Assembly (NCBI RefSeq): GCF_025602895.1
Contig: NW_026516234.1
Span: 248,001 to 312,000 of the forward strand
Length of the DNA stretch: 64,000 nt
Direction: 5' to 3'
DNA from: Polychytrium aggregatum
Lineage: Eukaryota; Chytridiomycota; Chytridiomycetes; Polychytriales
Below are positions 56,574 to 64,000 of the stretch, piece after piece. The notes under the pieces are model-generated. The model did no database searches and was not told the DNA's origin. It saw only the letters and a program-made list of their open reading frames with translations. Within the stretch, counting starts at the first letter, position 1; each line of letters begins with the position of its first letter. Made by a program: the position numbers and the translations under genes.

Positions 56574-59500
56574 ATGCGCATGCCCGGCTGGCTTCTCGCA
56601 GGTGTATCGGTGTGGATGGTGCTCTTGTCCATGGCGCTTTCTGGCCATGCGACGCTCTTCACCGGCCAGCCCTATACTCCAGTATATCCGGTCCATCCCC
56701 AAAAGCAAGGAAACAACAGTATCCTCAAAATCGGTTTGCTCGGGCAATTTTCCGCGCCGTACATTGTCCCCAGCGGCCCCTTTCCAGTGCCGACCGACCA
56801 GCTTGCTGCAATGATGCTGTGAGTCGCCACAACCGCCAGCATCGCTCTCGTGCTTCGGTGGGGTGCTGCATGCCCATGATCGTGTCTGCTCCCTAACAGC
56901 CGACCCGTCGATAGATTCTACGCTGTGCAGGCCGCTGTCGACATGTTCAATGAACAGTAAGCATCGTCCAGTTCATCATATCCTGCAGCACATCTGGACA
57001 CTGGGTCTGAGCTGCTGAATATGGGCTCCAGAAATGAGCGCGACCAATGCGATGCCACTACATGCAACTACATGCGACTTCATGCAACTACATGCAACTA
57101 CGTGCGACTTCATGCAACTAACACCCGCAATCCATATCCTCACCAGGAACGATTTTCTCCCGGGCACGGTAGGCGAAGCATGTGCACATAATTGCTATAG
57201 AATCGCCGCTAACTCCTGCCGCCTCTCTTTATGATAGCGGGTTCAAGTCGACACGATCGACATATACGATGGTGTCTCGATCGCGGCCCGAGCGGTAGGC
57301 GAGAGCGGTGGGATGGTCGCCGGCAAAAGCAGCCATTTTCGCATATGCGGGGACGTATTTCTGACATGTGCACCAATACAGCTGATCTCCACAAGCACGG
57401 CCATAGCCACTCAGCAATACTCGTGCTTCATTGGTATGTCGGCCGTGTCGCCTAGATGCTCCTTGGATCTCGTTGCATCCTTCACGCTGCCTTGACCATG
57501 ACCGGTCACTTCGAGCGATGCTGCTATGCTGCCCAGGCATAGAGTCTGGCATCCCATAGTCACCGTTCCGTGTGTTCGGGACAATGTAGGCGATACTTCC
57601 AGTGCTGCCGATACCGAGGACGGTGACAGTGGCGAAGCCCTTATCACTGGACAATTCAATCTTCCAGTAAGGCTCTGTCGACATGGCGATCTCGCTGACT
57701 CGCATCACGCCAGCTTCCACGCGATGCTGATTGTCGAACATCTCTCTACAGTTTTGCTTGGTTCTTTCAGGAGTTATCAATGTAAGCGAGCTGGGCACCT
57801 GGATCGGGCGAAATCTTGGTTCATGGACGCTAAACTCAAATACTGCCGTCTCAGATTGAAGACAAGTCTACGTACCCGACCACCTTCCGTCCTCTGTCGA
57901 CTGCGGCATTAGCTGGAGGAAGTACGTGTCCTCACTAAACCAATTGTAGATTTGAAGTCGGACATTGCTGCTTCAGGCGACATCGTATATTCGATTTCGC
58001 TGCGATCGACAGGGTCTGTGTCTCATTTGGCGATGAACCGGTCATACCACCATTAGGTATTGCAGACTGGGTCTACGCCATGGGATGGCGCAACGTTGTG
58101 GTTATCGTTTCGGTGAGTTCCAGTGCATGGATGACTCCACCAAATCTTGAGCCACAGTCAGCGGTCGTCCTCGTACTTGGCTAAGCCCTCTCCTCTCGTC
58201 AACAGTGCTCGATCAACGATGGATACGGGCCCATTTTCTATCCGGGCTTTTTACAAAGAGCCCAGGCCCTGGGCATCACTATACTGGACACAGTATACAT
58301 ATATTGCGGCAGCAGCGACATATACATGAACGACTGGGAAACCCCCTCACAAAGAATCAAGGCTTCCAATGGCCGTATCTTCATTCTGATGGCAAACTGG
58401 CCGGCCGTAAATATCATGTTTTTACAGGTGTGTTTTCACAACGAGAGCGCATCGCTCGGCAGTCCCACCGGCGCATCGCTCAACAGTCCCACCGGCATCA
58501 CTTATCTAATTAAAGCCATTGCTTTCGAATCACCACCTAGGCAATGTAGGTCATCAGGAGCTCGCTCGTCTGGCAGTCTGGCAGTCTGGCAGTCCGGCCG
58601 CCATCACGCCAACGGGGCGTCGCCGATCTCATACAGAACAGACCCACGTCCTGATCCAGCACCGCTGGCGTGAAAGTGGAAGTGGTGAACCATACCCTTA
58701 GTCCGTGTCGTGTCGACCCATGTCGTATTAACTGCTCACTCTGGTATAAACCAGCAAGGACGGCCTCATGCAGCCCCAGTATGTGTGGTACACAACTGCA
58801 GGAACAGACGCCGGAGCATTAAACTACATGCTAAGCTCTCCAGAGGCACAAAACAAGTCGTTCAGCTTGGGACGACAGGCAGTGAGCTCGGATGTGATGC
58901 CATACTTTTGCATGTAAGCACAAGGAGGCAAGCCGATGCCTGTTTGGCTGGAGAGTCTGTGCAGCTAACTACTCTGTCCAATAGAAACGGCCCCGTGACC
59001 ACATGGCCGAACAACCCCGTATGGCTCCGATTCAACCAGACCTGGGCAACATATAACCTCGGGCCGCTATACACATCCGCAAACCCATGGAATGGCATAC
59101 CGTATGTGCACAGGAATCGGCTTTGGTTGGGTCCAGTCCGCGGCTCGAGACCAGCTTGCATTGCCTATCGGGCGGGTACCCATTTGGACGTCCAAGCTGA
59201 AGTCCAACCTACTGAATGGCCCCCAACTAATACATCCGACTCCTCGCAGTTTGGCCTTCGATTGCGCAATGGCTATGCTATACGGCTTTGACAGCGTAAG
59301 GATTGTCACACTTGCCACCCGACATTTCTGCAATGTCCGAATCGTCCAGGACGGTTTCCCACCCCCACCCGGCGGAGTACCAACTATAGCCTCACCGGAT
59401 GCATTTCATCGCAGATCCTCAAATCCCATCCCTCCATCACGCTGGATATCCTGAGGAAGGGGCTGCTTCCACAAAACTTGACAAGCCCGCTAGCGTTCTC

Positions 59501-62221
59501 AACAGGGCAGATGGGCGCAACGGGCCCGCTCTTGTTCGACAGTATGTGCGACTCGGATCAACTCTGCTTGTTTTGCCGCTGAATTGGACCGGATTCGATT
59601 TGGCGCCAACTCTCTGTTCTCATGTTATCTAGAATACGGAGATAGGCTCACAGGGTAAGCAGCAAGACGGTCGAGCCTCCGCGAGAGAAACCGTGAACGC
59701 CGACTAATGCTTTCGCTCTGAACGACAGTGGAGTCTATGCTACGCTGGTGGTTAGTGAGCACATCGTATGCACTCGCACTCATGACGACCTGCATCGCAA
59801 CGGCGCCACTGACCACGCCGAACCACACAGACCAACGGCGGTGACAGCGCCATCTCAGTCCAGCAGTATCTCATGTCCTCAAACTACAGCGCACCTCCAG
59901 TACAGCCGCTGTTCCTGTACTCTCTGAACGATACATGGGCAATGTACTTTAGCAACAACCTCTGTAAGTTGAGTCGCCGTGTCGTGCTGCGTATCAGCCT
60001 TGGTGTATACCAGCCTTAGTGCATATGATTCACCGCCAGGTCGGGTGAATGCTTGGTTGTGCCAGTCATATCATGCGAGCTGACGCTGTCGAGCGTTGCT
60101 CCATCGTCTCTCTCGTTCATACTTAGCGGCGACGGCTCAGACCGTGGGTACGGAGTGCATTCGCGACATTCATTTCGTTCACGACACCATGGACCGTTAT
60201 GATGTACATCGCGATCGCACCGCAGAGGCACCAAATTGTGACTCTGCATCCAACTCTGATCATCCCGAACATTCAATTCTGACCATCCCGAACATCGACG
60301 CTCCCAGACATTGACATAACCCCGCCGGTGGATTTTCCGCCAACCATAAACCTGAATGATGGACTGCGCGCTTTGGCGCCGGCAGTGATACTGTCGTGCT
60401 TGGGCATCGCCATGAGTGTCTCGGCTTTCGGCTATGTCATCGTGTACAGCAATCCGCGCCCCATGCTCAAGAGAAATTGGGAAACCGTGAGCATATGTAA
60501 TACCCTTATGTCATTATCGATATGATCGGAGCCGCACACTTCCTCCGCTGACATGCGTGTCCCGATCACCTGCCGATTTCTAGTGTTGCTGGCAAGCACG
60601 GTGGGCTATTCGTGCATCTTCCTCTTCATTGGCCCCCCAAACGTGGTGGTCTGCAAGCTGCGCCCCCTTGTCCTCATGGTCGCCTACAGCCTTTCCATCG
60701 GGTAAGCTCATCCTTAGCATTCCATGCCTTCCAATATCGATCAAACATTGATGATATTCGGCAACAGTCATCTGCATATGCTGAACGATGGCGATTCCCA
60801 TTCGGTACATTTGTTCTAAGTCCACCATCATTGTCATTGCAGATCTTTGATCTCCATGACCATGGGTATGTAGAGCGATACATGCATTCAACGCCGCCGA
60901 TGCACGAACGGACGGACTGACACCGATCATTCTCCAGGCTATTACAAGCTTATAGCCAAGCACAATCAAGGCGGACGGAGTATATCGTGGTCGATCAAGT
61001 TTCTTCCAGCCTGCTTCAATATGATCCTGGGCTTGGTATGTCCTCCGGTACTCGCTCCGTCCTCAATGCCAGATCAGCTAAATGGCTCTTGGAAACAGGT
61101 CGCCCTCGGAGTCAACGAGTCGATCTATCCCCAAGCCCCATCTGTCAGCTTTGTCAACAGCCTGAGTTACTACACGTCCTGTCAGTCTGGAAGCTGGATC
61201 AACCCCACGTTTGCATTCCTGGCTGGATTTTACATGATTTCGGCTTTGGTAGCGTTCTTCACGATGGCGCGTCTCGCAAAGCATCCCAATTTCCAGTGAG
61301 TGTATGCACAGAGCATTCCAGTCGTGCCTTGGTCGTGCCAATTGAGATACACACGTTCCTGGACTCAATCCAGCGAAGTGAATTGAATGGCTCACTCAAC
61401 GGAATCCGCCTATGGCAGAATGGAACACCAAATGGTTTTGCTGTCAATCGGGTATGTAAGAGTGCCGCTGTAAGCCTCTGCGATCCGGGCCGTCGAGCCA
61501 GACTCCCCATGCATATTGCTGAATAACGCACCCGCATATCCATAGTCAAATGGCAATTTTATCGGCCTTGTTAGTGCCACCTCTCTTCAGCAGCCAGTTC
61601 TTCAATGTCCAGTCCTACATCCGACCAACGGCCTTGCTGGTGATCCCAACGACGACACTCGTCCCTATATTCTTCAGCATGTTCTGGCGCGAGAACAGCC
61701 TGTCCGGGAAGGAAGAGACGACCATCTCGGCCGTGGAAAAATGCTCCCCTTCCAATTCATTGCACGGAACCGTCTACACCCACGTTGATATCGAGTGCTT
61801 GGCACCGGTCAGGGACAGGCTCACAATCAAAAAGGGTCGGCTGGTGATCTTTGGCGTGGATCAGTTCCTGATACTTGGGAAGGAGGGAAGAGGCGACAGC
61901 GAGAAGCAGGTTGGTACCGGTTCGCATGCGATTTCAACCGAGCTGAGGATCCTTACTAACTATTGGCAAATGTGGATGCATCTCCGCCACTTGCTTCTGA
62001 TGGTATGAAACACCCCGGCTCAGCCCCGGCTCGAGACATTCCGTGGAATGTTTGCAGAATACGAACCGGAGAGCAATCTCGTATCACTCACAAGTGGAAA
62101 CCGCTTATACGATGTTGTTTTTAAGAGCCCGGATGTAGCTGCAGCATTCTACGATGCGTGCTTTGTTAGTATGGAGTTTCGAAATGCCGGAGTGTCCACT
62201 CATGGTCGAACATTGCACTAG
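56574..62221 (+). CDS. Class C (GABA-B-like) G-protein-coupled receptor
   Basis: A gene of roughly 20 small exons. Exon 1 (56574-56818) gives a signal peptide (MRMPGWLLAGVSVWMVLLSM) and LKIGLLGQFS. It continues FYAVQAAVDMFNEQ, a 22-nt exon (57147-57168) with NDFLPGT, then VQVDTIDIYDGVS, FIGDTSSA, TYPTTFRPLSTAAL, WVYAMGWRNVVVIVS, NDGYGPIFYPGFLQRAQALGIT and QYVWYTTAG, and finally SLAFDCAMAMLYGFD and FSTGQMGATGPLLFD. This is the bilobal ligand-binding (ANF receptor) domain. Membrane region: LAPAVILSCLGIAMSVSAFG (60373 on), GYSCIFLFIGPPNVVVCKLRPLV-like spans, FAFLAGFYMISALVAFF and ALLVIPTTTLVPIFFSMF. The cytosolic tail has a PH-like segment (GRLVIFGVDQFLILGKEG). The last exon (about 62036-62221) is less certain. 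Ligand unknown. Confidence 0.8.
57053..57122. repeat. CATGCAACTA decamer repeat in a GPCR intron
   Basis: About six copies of ATGCAACTAC / ATGCGACTTC units between exons 2 and 3. Confidence 0.85.
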
Positions 62222-63244
62222 GAACAGTGGCATGCGGCTCGTCCAGAAAACATTCGTCTGGAGTATTTGGTCCACGAATCGTGTCGGCTTCAGAGGATCC
62301 GATCGATGGGTTTCGATTGCCCAGCCATCTTGGTAGTGATTTCGTTAGTTTTGAGCAGCAAGTTGTTTGGGCAGTACGATCTTGAATGCACAATGAATGC
62401 TCGTGCGCACTGACGATCGAGTGAGTTACAGGGTTTCCAGAATGAAATGGGACACTCCGTTTTTAACCAGGACAGTGTTTTTTTCTGGAACCTGAATACA
62501 CCCACCCACTCATCGCATTCATGGCCAAGCAAGCAAGCCATCGACCAGGCACTGAAGGAGACCGAAGTGGTGATTGCCTTTGGGAATGCATCCTGGAAAC
62601 AGGGGAAGGGATACGCATCCAGTCCCAGGACACCCAGGTTCGCCAAGTACTTTGAGCAGTTCCACCACCACCAGAGACGCCCACCAGACCGATCCGTCTC
62701 CAAGATCCATGTGTGCTCGGTGAACGAGTTCAACACATCCCAGGTGTGCCCACATTGTCGGGAAGCCAAGCGACTCGAGAAGGTCGAGCATCTTGATATC
62801 GAGAAACCATGGGGTTGTCCAGAGAGTGGAGCGGATGCACTACACAGAGAGATTGCCAATTAGGACGGGAAACAATCTCACGGCTTGCTCACTGGGGCCT
62901 ACAGTCAGTCAGCGGGTTTCAGACATCTGAAGCCAGGAAGGAACTGTCCCGTTTCTTTCTTGACCGACAGTACTGGTGACGCGAACGAGAGAATATACAT
63001 TTCAATTTGAGCGCTCCACGCAAAGTACAGTCCAATACCAGTCTGTTCGAATGGATTATGGCTGCGGAAGTGGTTCGATTGGCTGCGATAGCCTTGGTCC
63101 GTGATGATGTCAGTGGATTGTCGTCCGGGACATTCCGGCCTGAAGCTCTCCGGGATGGTGTTGCCGTTTCGTCGGTCTGGATTCGTCTCGGCCCGCACAT
63201 CGCTGACTCGTTTCGCGCTAACTAGAGCTGAATCTACCCTTGCC
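62222..63244. other. Region between tandem GPCR genes, occupied by element copy C
   Basis: The mobile-element relic at 62440-62990 fills most of it; the remaining ~250 bp before 63245 presumably hold the second GPCR promoter. Confidence 0.5.
62440..62990 (+). pseudogene. Fanzor/TnpB-like nuclease C-terminal fragment, copy C
   Basis: The longest copy of the family: open frame 62447-62863 (138 residues). It reads EVVIAFGNASWKQGKG, then SSPRTPRFAKYFEQF, a basic linker, CSVNEFNTSQVCPHCREAKRL, HLDIEKPWGC and ADALHREIAN before a stop; similarity to copy A continues past the stop (GACGGGAAACAATC, CACTGGGGCCTACAG). This order matches the end of RuvC-like Fanzor/TnpB proteins: a strand with a conserved acidic/polar residue, a helix, a V-D/N-E-x-x-T-S-x-x-C-x-x-C zinc-ribbon start, and an hRDxN-like motif. 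The N-terminal two thirds are absent. So it is a decayed piece of an element, probably once a homing-type transposon gene. Confidence 0.55.
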
Positions 63245-64000
63245 ATGGGCGTGCAGCTATTGTGCCAACGAGCGATCGCACTCCTGTGTGCTTGGGCTCT
63301 CGCTCTCGCAGCCGAAGCGAGTCTGGTCGGCGATCCGGAGAATCATGCTGCCGCATTTACTGGAAAGCCGCACCAGCCAGCATATCCCGTGCACCCAACG
63401 AAAGCCGCCAGTGCCGAGGTGGTCAAGATCGGAGTATTTGGTCTGTTTTCGGATAAAGTCGTCAATACGACAGTCATGGGTCAGCCACACGGCAGAGATG
63501 CCGCTATCTCCGAGTGAGTCTATGCCACCCAAGTGATCGATTTGATCATATCTGTAGATTCGGTATCGCGATCCTGACGAAAGACGTGCAAATCAGGTTC
63601 TACGGCGTCCAGGCTGCGGCAGATATCATTAATAGCGAGTAAGTCGAGCATCGAGGCAGACCCCAACTTGCCCAATACCGCCGTCCCGGGCACCGGGCGC
63701 AGGCATCCTCACCCTGAGCAGATATCAGATCGATAGCACGTCGCATGAGCACGTTTATGACTAGATCTAATACCATCTCGAAATCAGCAACTCTATTCTT
63801 CCGGGAATTGTACGTATTCCGCGTGAACCAGATGCCGATTTATAAGAAGAATTGCAAGCGCGACTGAAGATCAGGACGGCTGCGAGATCGATTGTCGCGA
63901 GCAGCTGTCCCTGTCGGCCGTCCCGCACGGGACATTCTTACATTCATCTGCTTTTTATCAGCTCATCGAAATCGACTGTATTGATGTTTATGACAGCGTC
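63245..64000 (+). CDS. Second class C GPCR, tandem paralogue (3' end outside the window)
   Basis: Exon 1 (63245-63514) gives a signal peptide (QLLCQRAIALLCAWALALAAE) and the segment FTGKPHQPAYPVHPTK followed by VVKIGVFGLFS, parallel to FTGQPYTPVYPVHPQK and LKIGLLGQFS of the upstream gene. Further exons: FYGVQAAADIINSE, a 22-nt exon 63788-63809 (NSILPGI), and LIEIDCIDVYDSV at the window end. Intron positions and the 22-nt exon are the same as in the gene at 56574, so the two are tandem duplicates. Only the first part of the ligand-binding domain is in view; the 7TM region is expected beyond the window. Confidence 0.75.

Noticed and set aside
57229-57798. Minus-strand 189-codon frame
   Set aside because: The plus strand here supplies receptor exons (VQVDTIDIYDGVS, FIGDTSSA) with consistent splice sites.
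1-64000. CRISPR arrays, prokaryotic operons, rRNA or tRNA genes
   Set aside because: None seen. Tandem repeats have no spacers, genes are intron-split, and I found no convincing tRNA A/B box pair by eye.

Overview
This window looks like a gene-rich nuclear contig of an early-diverging, zoosporic (chytrid-like) fungus. The fungal signature is a one-polypeptide LEU1 isopropylmalate isomerase, a KRE2/MNT1-type (GT15) mannosyltransferase, a Fungal_trans-type transcription factor, Bmt2, and many short GT-AG introns. The chytrid inference rests on genes usually missing from Dikarya: a Zwilch homologue, a CTC1-like telomere protein, class C (GABA-B-like) GPCRs and Fanzor/TnpB-like remnants. No species call is possible from sequence alone. 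For most multi-exon genes the exon joins given here keep the reading frame from start to stop.

Layout. 1-2136: 3' part of a Zwilch gene. 2892-5892: two adjacent multi-pass membrane proteins of unknown function. 6211-10884: an intron-rich NRPS-like A-T-R reductase with an altered NADP loop. 11021-13555 (minus): a leucine-rich-repeat protein built from a 45-residue double repeat. 13787-18031 (minus): an intronless CTC1-like OB-fold protein, divergent from SUA5 (18330-19571). 20520-22752 (minus): a GT15 glycosyltransferase with a long Lys/Glu tail. 25048-28440 and 32750-33457: two paralogous putative regulators, one with a fungal transcription factor middle-homology region and one without it.

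The second half holds two related secreted Cys-rich proteins (35774-36764, GPI-type; 37850-38646), ALG7 (39142-41549), a plasma-membrane syntaxin of the Sso1 type (42478-43920, minus), a membrane-anchored epoxide hydrolase (44820-46683), LEU1 (47824-50246), a beta-trefoil/fascin-like protein (50982-52036, minus), BMT2 (52801-54069) and a DM9-repeat protein with a chitin-binding-like N-terminus (54213-55455, minus). Two tandem class C GPCR genes follow (56574-62221, and 63245 running off the window).

Three degenerate copies of one mobile-element family (about 19720-20110, 37300-37530 and 62440-62990) share a CxxC zinc-ribbon segment that resembles the C-terminus of Fanzor/TnpB nucleases. Large intergenic stretches (22.8-25.0 kb, 28.4-32.7 kb, 33.5-35.8 kb) are full of short tandem repeats and contain no gene I can support.

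No operon-like logic is expected here. Functionally the window mixes secretory-pathway and cell-surface functions (ALG7, GT15, syntaxin, GPI protein, DM9 protein, GPCRs) with chromosome maintenance (Zwilch, CTC1), translation (SUA5, BMT2) and leucine biosynthesis (LEU1).
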